Shown in pieces: positions 23,656 to 33,862 of a stretch of 64,000 nt of DNA; the stretch's first letter is position 1, and each line of letters starts with the position of its first letter. The stretch comes from Vibrio pomeroyi. GTDB taxonomy: Bacteria; Pseudomonadota; Gammaproteobacteria; Enterobacterales; Vibrionaceae. The notes below the pieces were generated by a model. The model worked only from the letters and a program-made list of their open reading frames with translations. It was not told the origin of the DNA and ran no database searches. The position numbers and the translations under genes were made by a program. Location: contig CP090855.1 of assembly GCA_041879425.1 (NCBI GenBank), positions 620,001-684,000 of the forward strand. Reading direction: 5' to 3'.

Positions 23656-25662
23656 ATGTTTCAAGATAATCCTCTACTCGCTCAGCTCAAGCAGCAAATC
23701 CAAGAAACCCTCCCTAAAAAGGAAGGTACTATCAAAGCCACTGAAAAAGGCTTTGGTTTTCTCGAAGTTGATAGCAAAACAAGCTTCTTTATCCCGCCTC
23801 CGTACATGAAGAAATGTGTTCACGGTGACAAGGTGATTGCCATCATTCGCACCGAGAAAGAGCGCGAAGTAGCAGAGCCAGAGGAATTAGTTGAACAAGG
23901 TCTTACTCGCTTTATTGCACGAGTTAAGCTTTTCAAAGGCCGTTTGAACGTTGTTCCTGATCACCCGCAACTGAAAAAGTTGCAACTTAAAGCAAAAGCA
24001 ATGAAGGGTTTAAACCCTGAAACGCTTAAAGAAGGTGACTGGGTTGTTGCTCACATCGTTCAACACCCATTAAAAGGTGACAACGGCTTCTTGGCTCAGA
24101 TCTCTGAAAAAATCACAGACGCTGATGACAAGATCGCACCTTGGTGGGTAACGCTGGCACAGAACGACCTACCAAACAGCGAGCCTGCAGGCATCGACAA
24201 CTGGCAGATCAATGACGATGCTGATCTTGAACGTGTAGACATGACGCACGTACCTTTTGTGACTATCGATGGTGAAAGCACAAAAGATATGGACGATGCG
24301 CTTTACGCGAAGAAGAAAGAGAACGGTGATTTTGAACTGACTATCGCGATTGCTGATCCTACGGCTTACATTTCTCCTGATGATGCAATGGATAAAGTGG
24401 CTCGTGAGCGCGGTTTCACGATTTACCTTCCGGGTCGTAACATCCCAATGTTGCCTCGTGACCTTGCAGACAACTTGTGCTCACTTATCGAGAACGAAGT
24501 TCGCCCTGCTCTATGCTGCACAGTAACGGTATCTAAAGATGGCGTTATTGGCGATGACATCAACTTCTTTGCTGCAAACATCAAGTCTCACGCTCGTCTT
24601 GCTTACGATAACGTATCAGACTGGCTAGAAACAGGTGCATCAGAGAAGTGGCAACCATCAGAAGAGATCGCTGCGATCGTTTCTGACCTTCACCAATTTG
24701 CTCAAGCTCGTTCAGCATGGCGCTCAGCAAACGCTGTTGTGTTCCCTGACCGTCCTGACTACCGCTTTGAACTTAGCGAAGATAACGATGTTGTTGCGAT
24801 TCACGCAGACATGCGTCGTAGTGCGAACAAGTTAGTTGAAGAGTCGATGATCAGCGCAAACATCTGTGCAGGTCGAGTGTTAAAAGAAAGCTTCAACCAA
24901 GGTGTGTTTAACTGCCACTCTGGTTTCAAGGCCGAGAAAGTTGCTGACGTTCTTGAACTGGTGAACCCGCAAGCGGAAACACCATTCACTGAAGAGCAAA
25001 TCGTTTCTCTTGAAGGATTCGCAACGCTACGCCGTTGGTTAGGTTCTTTAGACAACAGCTACTACGACAACCGTATTCGCAAATTCCAAGCGTACAGCGA
25101 GATCAGCAATGAGCCTGCGCCTCACTACGCTATGGGTTTAGACATTTACGCAACTTGGACATCTCCAATCCGTAAATACGGCGACATGATTAACCACCGC
25201 ATGCTTAAGGCGCACATCCTAGGTAAAGCGCCAATTCAAACACCGGATGAAACCATCGGTGATGAACTTGCCCTACACCGTCGTCACCACGGTATGGCTG
25301 AGCGTAATGTTGGCGATTGGTTGTATGCTCGCACTCTGGCGTACGCTCCAGAAGAAGAAACTCGCTTCCAAGCAGAGATCTTCGACATTAACCGTGCAGG
25401 TATGCGTGTTCGTTTACTGGAGAATGGTGCTGCGGCATTTATCCCTGGTTCTCTCATTCTTGATAATAAAGAGAGAATAGAGTGCAACAGTGATATGGGC
25501 ACTGTATCTATCGATAAAGAAATGGTATACAAACTGGGAGACGTTTTAGAAGTAGTTCTCTCAGAAGTTAATCAGGAAAACCGTAACTTAGTCGCAAAAC
25601 CGACTCAAGTATTTGCGGACTTGCCTAGCGAGCCTGAAACAACAAACGAAACCGAAGCTTAA
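23656..25662 (+). CDS. rnb: Exoribonuclease II
   Basis: 668 residues from the ATG at 23656 (MFQDNPLLAQLKQQI), which aligns with E. coli RNase II from its first residue. A TTG frame start at 23632 is not needed. Domains: cold-shock domains at about 1-180 (ATEKGFGFLEVD), RNB catalytic domain at about 190-520, S1 domain at about 555-640. Catalytic acids D205, D211, D213 and D214 sit in TIDGESTKDMDDAL. It degrades single-stranded RNA 3' to 5'. It is divergent from deaD, so two RNA-turnover genes share one intergenic region. Confidence 0.96.
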   Translation: MFQDNPLLAQLKQQIQETLPKKEGTIKATEKGFGFLEVDSKTSFFIPPPYMKKCVHGDKVIAIIRTEKEREVAEPEELVEQGLTRFIARVKLFKGRLNVVPDHPQLKKLQLKAKAMKGLNPETLKEGDWVVAHIVQHPLKGDNGFLAQISEKITDADDKIAPWWVTLAQNDLPNSEPAGIDNWQINDDADLERVDMTHVPFVTIDGESTKDMDDALYAKKKENGDFELTIAIADPTAYISPDDAMDKVARERGFTIYLPGRNIPMLPRDLADNLCSLIENEVRPALCCTVTVSKDGVIGDDINFFAANIKSHARLAYDNVSDWLETGASEKWQPSEEIAAIVSDLHQFAQARSAWRSANAVVFPDRPDYRFELSEDNDVVAIHADMRRSANKLVEESMISANICAGRVLKESFNQGVFNCHSGFKAEKVADVLELVNPQAETPFTEEQIVSLEGFATLRRWLGSLDNSYYDNRIRKFQAYSEISNEPAPHYAMGLDIYATWTSPIRKYGDMINHRMLKAHILGKAPIQTPDETIGDELALHRRHHGMAERNVGDWLYARTLAYAPEEETRFQAEIFDINRAGMRVRLLENGAAAFIPGSLILDNKERIECNSDMGTVSIDKEMVYKLGDVLEVVLSEVNQENRNLVAKPTQVFADLPSEPETTNETEA

Positions 25663-25729
25663 GACTTTTAACGGTTACAGCTTGCAAGGTTAGGGCCTCC
25701 AAGGTCAAAAAGCTTCAAGGTTCACTTCT

Positions 25730-25757
25730 AAAGGCGCTAATTATTAGCGCCTTTTTT
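25730..25757 (+). terminator. Terminator of rnb
   Basis: AAAGGCGCTAA (25730-25740), a 3-nt loop, then TTAGCGCCTTT and further T residues. Confidence 0.9.
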
Positions 25758-25835
25758 GTAAATGTCTCATGCTTAAACAATACTTAAAAAAAACAATCAA
25801 TAAGCAACCGATTTACAACGTCAAAGAAGCGCACT

Positions 25836-26666
25836 ATGTCATCAATCACAGTTACTCAGTTCAGAAACTTCATTCCCAGGAAACGAGAACGCTACCCCGC
25901 CTCTAAAAACGGTATCTTCATGGTATCGAAGGGCAGCATTTCTTTCGTGCTACCCAATGGCACTGAAGCCTCGTTACAAGCGGGCGATTTCACACTCTAC
26001 AATTCTGGTCAGATTAAAGACATCACAGTTAACACGGAAAATGGCGAATTTAGCGCAACCTGCTTAGATTTCGATTTGGCTATTTTTCAAAAGTTCATCA
26101 ACCAATTCAGCGATCTAGAATCCACTCGAGTCCCAGACAAATACATCAAGTTCAATCAGACTGATACTGAAATCTACCAGTTGAAAGAGCTCATCATGTC
26201 GCTCGCCAATTCTTCTTCTCAGAATGACTACGCACTCACTCAATTAGGCTTAAGTTTGCTGTCACTGATGGTAGAGCAATATCCTGCTCTTTTGGTCATC
26301 ATTGCTCGAGCTTCGAGATTAACCGTGACGCAAAAAGTCATTCACTACATCGAACAAAACATAGAAAACAACATCTCTTTGGACACGCTCGCGAGTTACA
26401 TGGGAATGTCGCCAGCAACGCTCAAACGTCGTTTGTCGGCTGAAGACCTTTCGTTTTCGAATCTATTGAAAATCAAGCGAATTGCCCACGCCGCTACGCA
26501 GTTAAGAACATCGGATAAATCGATTACTCAAATTGCTTATGAATCTGGCTTTAAAAGTGCCGCTCACTTCAGTACTGCCTTTAAAACTTATCACGGAAAA
26601 ACGCCAAAAGACTTCCGTTCGTTAATCGCACGAGCGCAACAACAAGGCATTAAACCGCCCGTCTAA
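25836..26666 (+). CDS. AraC-family transcriptional regulator
   Basis: 276 residues. The N-terminal half (about 1-165) is a cupin-like sensing domain, with KGSISFVLPNGTEASLQAGDFTLYN. The C-terminal AraC domain (about 170-268) has two helix-turn-helix units: ISLDTLASYMGMSPATLKRRL and the signature ITQIAYESGFKSAAHFSTAFK with GKTPKDFR. It sits alone after the rnb terminator, with no obvious target gene next to it. The layout resembles virulence-type AraC regulators such as those of Vibrio and enterics, but no closer identity is claimed. Confidence 0.88.
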   Translation: MSSITVTQFRNFIPRKRERYPASKNGIFMVSKGSISFVLPNGTEASLQAGDFTLYNSGQIKDITVNTENGEFSATCLDFDLAIFQKFINQFSDLESTRVPDKYIKFNQTDTEIYQLKELIMSLANSSSQNDYALTQLGLSLLSLMVEQYPALLVIIARASRLTVTQKVIHYIEQNIENNISLDTLASYMGMSPATLKRRLSAEDLSFSNLLKIKRIAHAATQLRTSDKSITQIAYESGFKSAAHFSTAFKTYHGKTPKDFRSLIARAQQQGIKPPV

Positions 26667-26764
26667 AGTGTAGGAAAACAAGTTAATAAGGCGCAGTGGC
26701 TAAGCTTTAGCGTTGCGCCAACTAACTATGATGGTCAAGCCACCAGCGACGTTGAAGTGATCGG

Positions 26765-27127
26765 TTATGACCAAAAATACGACTTAGGATCTTTTTCTAT
26801 TTCAGCCAGAATAGCATCAAGATCCTTCGATTTAGGAAGGTAGGGATAAGGTCCCCAGTTCACGGAATCAGTTTCGGCATCGTCTTCAAGCGGCACCATC
26901 ACCAACCAACAAGATAACGATTCATCAAAGGTCACGCAGGCAATCTCATTTGTGTAATCACTATGAGATGAGTCGAGCAAATAATGCGCCTGAGAAAACA
27001 GCACACCGCCCTCACACTCTTCATATAGGGATTTGCCTAGCTCTACCGGTAAATTGCTATTTCGAGAAGTACAGAGCCTCTCAGCTCCAATTAAAAGACG
27101 ATTCAGTTCTATATGAATAACGGACAT
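26765..27127 (-). CDS. Hypothetical soluble protein
   Basis: 120 residues from an ATG with AAGGGG seven bases upstream. It is acidic and mixed alpha/beta, with no signal peptide, transmembrane segment or recognisable motif. The middle contains EIACVTFDESLSCWLVMVPLEDD and the end is DPKSYFWS. I do not recognise the family. It converges with the AraC gene and is divergent from the PstS-like gene at 27381. The ribosome site and ordinary codon use support a real gene. Confidence 0.6.
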   Translation of the reverse strand: MSVIHIELNRLLIGAERLCTSRNSNLPVELGKSLYEECEGGVLFSQAHYLLDSSHSDYTNEIACVTFDESLSCWLVMVPLEDDAETDSVNWGPYPYLPKSKDLDAILAEIEKDPKSYFWS

Positions 27128-27325
27128 AACACCCCTTGTAACTTCATAGAAACTTCTAAGTAGTGAATTCCTCTACTTAGCTTAGGACTCAACGAACATT
27201 TTAGCGAACCAGCGAAAACAAAATAGCCGCCCTGCTCCCAGAAACGAACCCTTCTTATCCAAAGTTATCTTACTTTCAAAAACCAATCCGGCAGCTATAC
27301 ATCGAGCATATAGAATTTCACAAAA

Positions 27326-27343
27326 GTGTCATATAACCGACCT
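27326..27343 (+). promoter_or_regulatory. Possible Pho box
   Basis: GTGTCAT, four bases, then CCGACCT. The first half matches the PhoB repeat CTGTCAT at 6 of 7 positions, and the second half matches poorly (4 of 7). It lies 38 bp upstream of the PstS-like gene start, a sensible place for PhoB control. Confidence 0.35.
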
Positions 27344-27380
27344 ATCATATGCGACAAATGTTATTAACTAGGAGTTGTTT

Positions 27381-28196
27381 ATGTTACGAGTCGCGCTTGC
27401 CTCTCTTTTATCCTTAGCCCTGTCTTCTCACGCTGCTTTTGCACAAGAAACCAATATTTCGGGCTCCACTTCGGTATCACGAGTGATGGATGTATTAGCT
27501 GAGGAGTACAACAAGACTCACCCTGATAACTATATTGCGGTTCAGGGCATCGGTTCTACAGCAGGCATTACCATGGTTAATAAAGGTGTGTCTGATATCG
27601 GTATGAGCTCACGCTACTTAACGGACCGTGAACAGAGCGACAAACTGAAAGTGTTCCCGATTGCGTTTGATGGCCTAGCTGTCGTAACTAACCGTTCGAA
27701 CGGTGTAAGTAACGTTACTCGCGAACAGCTATTCGATATCTACAAGGGAAAAATCACTAACTGGAAAGCCGTAGGTGGTGCAGATCAGCCTATCGCGGTT
27801 GTGACTCGTGAAGCGTCTTCTGGTTCACGTTACAGCTTCGAAAGCCTGCTTGGTTTAACGAAAATCATTAACGACCGTCTAGTGTCTGACATCAACCCAA
27901 ATAACTTGGTTGTGAACAGCAACAGCATGGTAAAGACGATTGTTAACCATAACCCACATGCTATTGGTTTTATCTCTGTAGGTTCTATCGACCGTTCGAT
28001 TAAAGCAATCACATTTGAAGGCGTAGAGCCGACATCTAAGAACATTGCCAACCACAGCTATGAACTGGCTCGCCCATTCTTGTTGCTGCACAAAACAGAT
28101 TCTGTTTCTGAAGAAAGCAAAGACTTCATCAAGTTCGTGAAGTCAGAGCAAGGGCAAGATCTTATCGAAGAGTACGGCTACACTCGCATTAAATAA
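27381..28196 (+). CDS. Phosphate-binding protein, PstS family (orphan)
   Basis: 271 residues from the ATG at 27381, with TAGGAG upstream. A signal peptide ends near SHAAFAQ (residue 21). It has the PstS phosphate-binding loops: SGSTSV at 27-32, GIGSTAG near 57, MSSR at 75-78 and TREASSGSR at 142-150. It delivers phosphate to an ABC importer or acts as a periplasmic sensor. No pstC, pstA or pstB is nearby, so it would have to work with a transporter encoded elsewhere. A weak Pho box lies upstream. Confidence 0.88.
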   Translation: MLRVALASLLSLALSSHAAFAQETNISGSTSVSRVMDVLAEEYNKTHPDNYIAVQGIGSTAGITMVNKGVSDIGMSSRYLTDREQSDKLKVFPIAFDGLAVVTNRSNGVSNVTREQLFDIYKGKITNWKAVGGADQPIAVVTREASSGSRYSFESLLGLTKIINDRLVSDINPNNLVVNSNSMVKTIVNHNPHAIGFISVGSIDRSIKAITFEGVEPTSKNIANHSYELARPFLLLHKTDSVSEESKDFIKFVKSEQGQDLIEEYGYTRIK

Positions 28197-28223
28197 GTGA
28201 GTGAGTTTTATCTTATGAAAACA

Positions 28224-28254
28224 AAAAGAGAGAGCATTATGCTCTCTCTTTTTT
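28224..28254. terminator. Bidirectional terminator
   Basis: AAAAGAGAGAGC (28224-28235) pairs with 28241-28252. It serves the PstS-like and MaoC genes. Confidence 0.9.
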
Positions 28255-28286
28255 GAATCTTTATAAATCGCTTGTTTACAAATTAC

Positions 28287-28973
28287 TTAGAAGTGAAGTT
28301 GAATCACCGAAACGATAACAGCGCCAGGACGACGGATGCCTTCGATTTCTACGCGGATTTCACGCTCAATCTCTAGGCCTTTCTTAATTGGCGTCACTTT
28401 TGTTAGCGTACTTTTAGCACGAACGTTGCTGCCTGATTTCACAGGGTATGGGAAACGTACTTGGTTAAGACCAATGTTTACAACCATCTTCGCTGTCGGG
28501 AATTGAGACTTGTCAGGGTCAACGCTGTCAGTAAGGCGAGGAAGCAGAGACAAAGTTAAAAAACCATGTGCGATGGTTGTTTTGAACGGAGAGTCTGTTT
28601 CTGCCTTAGAAGGCTCTGTGTGGATCCACTGCATGTCTTCAGTCACAAGGCCGAACTGGTTAATACGGTCTTGACTTACATTGATCCAGTCGCCAGTATG
28701 GATAACTTCACCGATCTGCTGATTAAGCTCGTCAAACACAAGCTGTGCTTCAGGCTTTAATACGATCGGTTGCTCCACAGGCATCTCTGGTGCATCTTCG
28801 TTTACTGCAGGTTTGTGGTGATCACGAACCCACGCAAAGAAATGGCTATTTTGCGTACGATTAAGAAAGTCACCCCAGTAATCTCTAAGAGCTGGAGACA
28901 TCCATTGCATAAACTCTGAGTGTTGCGAAGACACGCTGTCGCCTCGGTGTTTAAATAAATCAATGACTTTCAT
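28287..28973 (-). CDS. MaoC-like (R)-enoyl-CoA hydratase domain protein
   Basis: 228 residues from the ATG at 28973, with GAGG upstream. The N-terminal ~85 residues are unassigned and helical. The C-terminal hot-dog fold carries the hydratase dyad in VTEDMQWIH (Asp and His of the usual GDxNPxH motif), followed by TTIAHGFLTLSLLP. The family hydrates trans-enoyl-CoA to (R)-3-hydroxyacyl-CoA, often feeding polyhydroxyalkanoate synthesis or fatty-acid degradation. No pha genes are nearby. The extended N-terminus is longer than in minimal PhaJ proteins. Confidence 0.85.
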   Translation of the reverse strand: MKVIDLFKHRGDSVSSQHSEFMQWMSPALRDYWGDFLNRTQNSHFFAWVRDHHKPAVNEDAPEMPVEQPIVLKPEAQLVFDELNQQIGEVIHTGDWINVSQDRINQFGLVTEDMQWIHTEPSKAETDSPFKTTIAHGFLTLSLLPRLTDSVDPDKSQFPTAKMVVNIGLNQVRFPYPVKSGSNVRAKSTLTKVTPIKKGLEIEREIRVEIEGIRRPGAVIVSVIQLHF

Positions 28974-29322
28974 AAGAACCTCAATGCACAAAAAATTTCA
29001 ATATAACTTCGTAATTTTGAAACACTTCACACTATTGTGCAAATGTTTTCGAGCATACACCCGTTAGCTGAACCTTGCTATTTTCATAATAAACAGACAC
29101 TTACTAATAAAACATCATTTTATTACAAAACCCAATTTAGAGTGTTAGCTCTATCACATAATAAACATTTGATTATATAAATAGCGTTTTTATTCACAAG
29201 TGGAATAAAAAAAGGCTTAGCGCGATGCTAAGCCTCAGTTTTTATAAGGGATTAATTCTCACAAGGGATTCGTTTGAGGCTTACTTTTACAAGAAAGCCA
29301 CCTCCCTTAAAGTTAACCTATC
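28974..29322. other. Intergenic region between maoC-like and RND genes
   Basis: Very AT-rich at 29080-29200. It holds the promoter region of the maoC-like gene and the RND operon terminator. A loose CRP-like half site lies at 29143-29158. Confidence 0.4.
29205..29236 (-). terminator. Terminator of the RND operon
   Basis: AGGCTTAGC (29213-29221) pairs with 29227-29235, then T7 on the minus strand. Confidence 0.85.
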
Positions 29323-32300
29323 CTATTCGTCATCCAGTGGAATCAGTTTGGTATTACCACCGTGTGCCTTCTCACGCTTACGCTGCACGAATGCATAGAA
29401 GCCAGGGATTAGGAACGTACCCGCCAGTAACACACATAGGAGACCACCAATCAGTGAAATACCCAGAGAGTTCTGGCTCACGTGACCGGCACCCGCAGCG
29501 AAGATAAGCGGGAAGATACCTAAGATAAACGACCAAGACGTCATATTTACAGCACGGAAACGTAGCGTACCGCCCTTCACTGCCGCATCTTCGATTGGTG
29601 CGTCTTTTTCTTCACGCTCAACTTTCGCGAATTCCACAATCAATATTGCGTTCTTCGCGGCCAAGGCTATCAAGAGAACCAAACCAATTTGTGCATAAAG
29701 GTTCAACGGTGTGCCTGTTAGGTTCAACGCCAAGAAGGAACCTAAGGTTGCGACAGGTACTACTAAGATAATCGCAATCGGTATGGTCCAACTCTCGTAC
29801 TGAGCCACCATGAACAAGTAGATGAAGATCAGTGCCAATGCGAACGCAAAGATCGCTTGGTTGCCCGCGAGTACTTCTTGGTAAGCCATACCAGTCCATT
29901 CGTACTGATAACCTTGTGGTAGAACTTCAGCTGCGACACGTTCCATCGACGCAATCGCATCACCACTCGAGTAACCCGGTGCTGGTTGACCTTGGATCAC
30001 TGCACTGCGGTACATGTTGTAACGCCATGCTACATCTGGTTCGAAGATCTGGTCGTAAGTAACAAGTGTACTTAGCGGGATCATCTCACCATTAGACGAA
30101 CGTACGTGGAATCGTTGTAGATCGTCCATGCTGCTACGGTGATCACTGTCAGCTTGCATGGTTACGCGGAAGTTCTTACCAAACATGGTGAAGTCGTTCA
30201 CGTACAACGAACCAAGGTTACCTTGTAGTGTTTGGAAGATTTCCGACAGCGGAATGCCTAGTTGCTGCGCTTTCTCACGGTCAATATCGACATAGTAGTG
30301 AGGTACGTTCGCACGGAAAGTACTGAACGTGTGTGAAATCTCAGGCTGTTTCGTCGCCTCAGCAATCACGTCATTCATTACCATCGCAAGGTCTGTACGG
30401 CTACGACCTAATGTATCTTCAAGAACGAACTCAAAACCAGACGCTGCACCCATACCCGGTACCGCTGGCGGTCCCATCGCAAATACAATCGCCTGAGGCA
30501 ATTCTGTTGCCGCTCGACCATTAATACGCTGTGAGATAGCTTGCGCTGAATGTTGGCCATCCAGTGCGTTACGCGTGTCCCAATCGTGAAGCTTGATGAA
30601 CATCGACGCACCATTCGATGCAGATGCACCTGTCATGAATGCGTAGCCGTTAACCAGTGTTACACCATCAACACCCGGCTCTTGTTCAACCATCTCTAGC
30701 AATTGCTCTGTCACATCTTCTGTACGAGACAGTGATGCCGCGTCAGGAAGCTGCACGTTAACCAGCAAAATACCTTTATCTTCTTGAGGTACGAACGCCG
30801 TAGACGTTGTTTTCGCGAAGTAAGTAACAGCCGCTAAAGCAACAACGAAGAAAGTGAACAGCAGAACGCCTTTCTTAACCAAGAAGCCAGCAATTTGACC
30901 GTATTTGTTAGTAACGGACTCTAGACCACGGTTAAACGCTTGGTACCAACGAGCTGTGTTACCACCGCCCTGCTTCAGAACCAATGAACACAATGCTGGT
31001 GACAACGTTAGTGCGTTAATCGAAGAGATAACAACGGCGATACAGATAGTCAGAGCGAACTGACGATACATGATGCCGGTAATACCTGGCAGCATCGCAA
31101 CAGGGATGAATACCGCAAGTAGAACCAAGGTAGACGTAATGATCGGACCCGTTACTTCTTTCATCGCGATAAGCGTGGCTTTACGCGGTGAAATCGTTGG
31201 GTCTTTGGCCATCGTGGTATCAACGTTCTCGATAACCAAGATCGCATCATCTACCACGATACCAATCGCCAATATCAAACCGAACAAGGTTACCGTGTTG
31301 ATGGTAAAACCCGTCATCTGCATGATGGCAAACGTACCGATCAAAGATACTGGAATCGCGACGACAGGAATCAAGGTTGCACGCGCACTACCCAAGAACA
31401 GGTAAGTAACTGCGATAACCAGCAAGATAGCTTCGATCAGCGTTTTTACTACCCCTTTAATCGACTCAGCAACGAAGACTGTCGTGTCGTAACTCGCTTC
31501 ATAAGCAACGCCTTCAGGGAAGTTTTTGCTTAGGTTGTCGAGCATCGCCATTACGGCTTTACCACTTTCCAGTGCGTTAGCGTCTGACTGAAGTGACAGC
31601 GTTACGATCGACGCATCTTGACCACGGTATTTACCATTACCATCGTAGAATTTTTTACCAAGCTCAACACGTGCAATGTCTTTTAGATAAACCGTTGAAC
31701 CGTCTTGAGTTGCACGAAGAACAACATTTTCAAACTCATCAGCCGTTTCTAGTCGACCTTTTGTTACCAAGTTGAACTGCACTTCTTGAGCATTGTTATA
31801 AGGTGCTGCGCCAATACGACCAGCAGCAACTTGAACGTTCTGCTCTGCCAACGCGCGATTCACGTCAGAAGTGGTGATATTCAGGTTAGCCATTTTCTCA
31901 GGATCTAACCAAACACGCATCGCGTATTCACCACCACCCAACACATTCACTTCACTAATACCTGACACACGTGCCAATTGGTCTTTAATGTTTAAGTTAA
32001 CGTAGTTGATCAGGAATTGATCGTCGTACTCACCGTTTGGCGAATAGAAGTTCAATACCATCAAAAGGTCAGGTGAACGCTTTTTAACGGTAACACCCAC
32101 CATTCTAACTTCTTGAGGAAGCTTCGATTCGATTTGAGCAACTCGGTTCTGAACGTTGACCTGAGCCATATCTGGATCAGTACCAACATCAAAAGTTACG
32201 TTAAGGTTGTATGAACCATCATTAGCACTCTTAGAAGACATGTAGATCATATCTTCAACGCCGTTAACCGACGTTTCTATGGGGTCGGCTATCGCCTGTT

Positions 32301-32475
32301 CTACTACTTCAGCACTTGCACCTGTGTAGAATGCGGTAACACTTACAGAAGGCGGGCTGATTTTTGGATATTCCGCTACTGGCAAGATGGCGAGAGAGAT
32401 CGCACCTGCCAGCGTTAAGATTATGGATATTACAAGGGCAAACTTAGGCCTTTGAATAAAGAAACGACTCAACAT
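29323..32475 (-). CDS. RND multidrug efflux permease (AcrB/HAE-1 type)
   Basis: 1050 residues, full family length, twelve helices with two large periplasmic loops. The proton-relay acids appear in GIVVDDAILVIENVD (near 400-415), and the family start is MLSRFFIQRPKFALVISIILT. It exports drugs, detergents or bile compounds across the envelope together with the lipoprotein adaptor encoded 11 bp upstream and an outer-membrane channel encoded elsewhere. AAGGGG precedes the ATG. The local regulator and substrate range are not evident. Confidence 0.94.
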   Translation of the reverse strand: MLSRFFIQRPKFALVISIILTLAGAISLAILPVAEYPKISPPSVSVTAFYTGASAEVVEQAIADPIETSVNGVEDMIYMSSKSANDGSYNLNVTFDVGTDPDMAQVNVQNRVAQIESKLPQEVRMVGVTVKKRSPDLLMVLNFYSPNGEYDDQFLINYVNLNIKDQLARVSGISEVNVLGGGEYAMRVWLDPEKMANLNITTSDVNRALAEQNVQVAAGRIGAAPYNNAQEVQFNLVTKGRLETADEFENVVLRATQDGSTVYLKDIARVELGKKFYDGNGKYRGQDASIVTLSLQSDANALESGKAVMAMLDNLSKNFPEGVAYEASYDTTVFVAESIKGVVKTLIEAILLVIAVTYLFLGSARATLIPVVAIPVSLIGTFAIMQMTGFTINTVTLFGLILAIGIVVDDAILVIENVDTTMAKDPTISPRKATLIAMKEVTGPIITSTLVLLAVFIPVAMLPGITGIMYRQFALTICIAVVISSINALTLSPALCSLVLKQGGGNTARWYQAFNRGLESVTNKYGQIAGFLVKKGVLLFTFFVVALAAVTYFAKTTSTAFVPQEDKGILLVNVQLPDAASLSRTEDVTEQLLEMVEQEPGVDGVTLVNGYAFMTGASASNGASMFIKLHDWDTRNALDGQHSAQAISQRINGRAATELPQAIVFAMGPPAVPGMGAASGFEFVLEDTLGRSRTDLAMVMNDVIAEATKQPEISHTFSTFRANVPHYYVDIDREKAQQLGIPLSEIFQTLQGNLGSLYVNDFTMFGKNFRVTMQADSDHRSSMDDLQRFHVRSSNGEMIPLSTLVTYDQIFEPDVAWRYNMYRSAVIQGQPAPGYSSGDAIASMERVAAEVLPQGYQYEWTGMAYQEVLAGNQAIFAFALALIFIYLFMVAQYESWTIPIAIILVVPVATLGSFLALNLTGTPLNLYAQIGLVLLIALAAKNAILIVEFAKVEREEKDAPIEDAAVKGGTLRFRAVNMTSWSFILGIFPLIFAAGAGHVSQNSLGISLIGGLLCVLLAGTFLIPGFYAFVQRKREKAHGGNTKLIPLDDE

Positions 32476-32486
32476 AAATAAGCCCC

Positions 32487-33623
32487 TTACTCAGCTTTTT
32501 CAGCAGCAGGCTGAATGCGAACAGACATACCATTACGTACACGCTGTAAGCCTTGAGTGATAACTGCATCGTCCTTCTCTAATCCAGAGTGAACAATCAC
32601 ACCACCTTCAACCTGACGACCCATTTCGATGTTTCTACGCTCAGCCACAGGAGCCGCTTCGCCTTCAACTAGCACCATAACAAAGTCGCCTTCAAGGTCG
32701 GTTTGAACCGCGCGGCGAGGAATGGTTACGACATCAATAGATTGCTTCTCACGCAGATCAACACGAACGTGCTGGCCAGGAAGCAATTGCTGGTCTGGGT
32801 TATCAGCAATCGCACGCATCGCGATCGTACCAGTGTTTAGGTTGATACGGTTGCCCAAGAAATCGAGCTGACCTAGGTGTTCGAATGCTTCGCCATTTTC
32901 AAGCATAATTTGCACTTCAACACGATCAGAATCGCTGCTACCGTCACCTTCAATACGGTCCATACCTAACTCAATACGCTCACGCTCACTGATACTGAAC
33001 GATGCATGGATTGGGTCTAGGCTAACCAAAGTTGTCAGTACACCTGAAGACGGTGAAACTAGGTCACCTTTACTAACTTTAGTGTCACTGATTCTTCCAG
33101 AGAAAGGTGCGATAATTTGGGTGTGAGAAAGTTGAACATTCGCGGCGTTTAACTGGGCTTGGCTTGCTTCTAGCTGTGCTTGAGAACCTAATAGGTTTGC
33201 CGTTAATGCATCAAATTCCGATTGAGAAATACTGCCCTTAGGAAGTAGGTTCTTACCACGGTTGAAATCAAGTTCGGCTTTTTTAAGGTTAGCATTCGCT
33301 TGAGCAACAGCCGCTTTCGCGCTTGCTACTTCTGCTTCAAATGATGAAGGCTCAATTGAGTAAAGCAATTGACCCTTCTCGACCATTTGGCCTTCTTTGA
33401 AGTGACGGCTTTGTAGATAGCCAGAAACCTGCGCCGTGATCGCCGTGTCTTCTACGGCTTCAATACGACCGATGTACGACTTACTTTGCTGATGAGAAAC
33501 AACGCTAACATCCTGTACAGCTACGAGAGGTAAAGGCGCTTGCTTGGCATTCTGAGCATCTTGCCCACATCCAGCAAGAATAAGAGAGCTTGCAAGAACC
33601 GTAAGGATTAACTTTTTACGCAT
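32487..33623 (-). CDS. RND efflux membrane-fusion lipoprotein (AcrA type)
   Basis: 378 residues from the ATG at 33623, which places a lipoprotein signal at the N-terminus ending in LILAGC. The longer frame to 33674 would bury it. It has barrel-sandwich/lipoyl halves (ITAQVSGYLQSRHFKEGQMVEKGQLL split, and QIIAPFSGRISDTKVSKGDLV), a helical hairpin between them, and a beta-barrel C-terminus. It bridges the permease to a TolC-type channel. It is first gene of the two-gene operon. No regulator is adjacent; the divergent gene is a deaminase. Confidence 0.92.
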   Translation of the reverse strand: MRKKLILTVLASSLILAGCGQDAQNAKQAPLPLVAVQDVSVVSHQQSKSYIGRIEAVEDTAITAQVSGYLQSRHFKEGQMVEKGQLLYSIEPSSFEAEVASAKAAVAQANANLKKAELDFNRGKNLLPKGSISQSEFDALTANLLGSQAQLEASQAQLNAANVQLSHTQIIAPFSGRISDTKVSKGDLVSPSSGVLTTLVSLDPIHASFSISERERIELGMDRIEGDGSSDSDRVEVQIMLENGEAFEHLGQLDFLGNRINLNTGTIAMRAIADNPDQQLLPGQHVRVDLREKQSIDVVTIPRRAVQTDLEGDFVMVLVEGEAAPVAERRNIEMGRQVEGGVIVHSGLEKDDAVITQGLQRVRNGMSVRIQPAAEKAE

Positions 33624-33862
33624 GGTTATACCGTCACTTATGAGAAATTGAACAGCATAAAAGTTACGTAACACAAATATCTACAATGTCCGAGGAATAT
33701 CAATTATTACTTGAAAAGTGTTTCAACGTGTAACGAGAAACCTGATGCTTATAAAACACTTACAAGTAGATAACAAAATTACCTCAAATGAGTCTTTCTC
33801 GCTCTTAGGAACTAGGTATATTGACTAACATCATGTATCTTCGTAGATAAGTATTCATATTT

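Noticed and set aside
29143..29158. TGTTA-N6-TCACA, a CRP-like site
   Set aside because: One half deviates, and it lies about 170 bp from the nearest start, overlapping no promoter I can identify.
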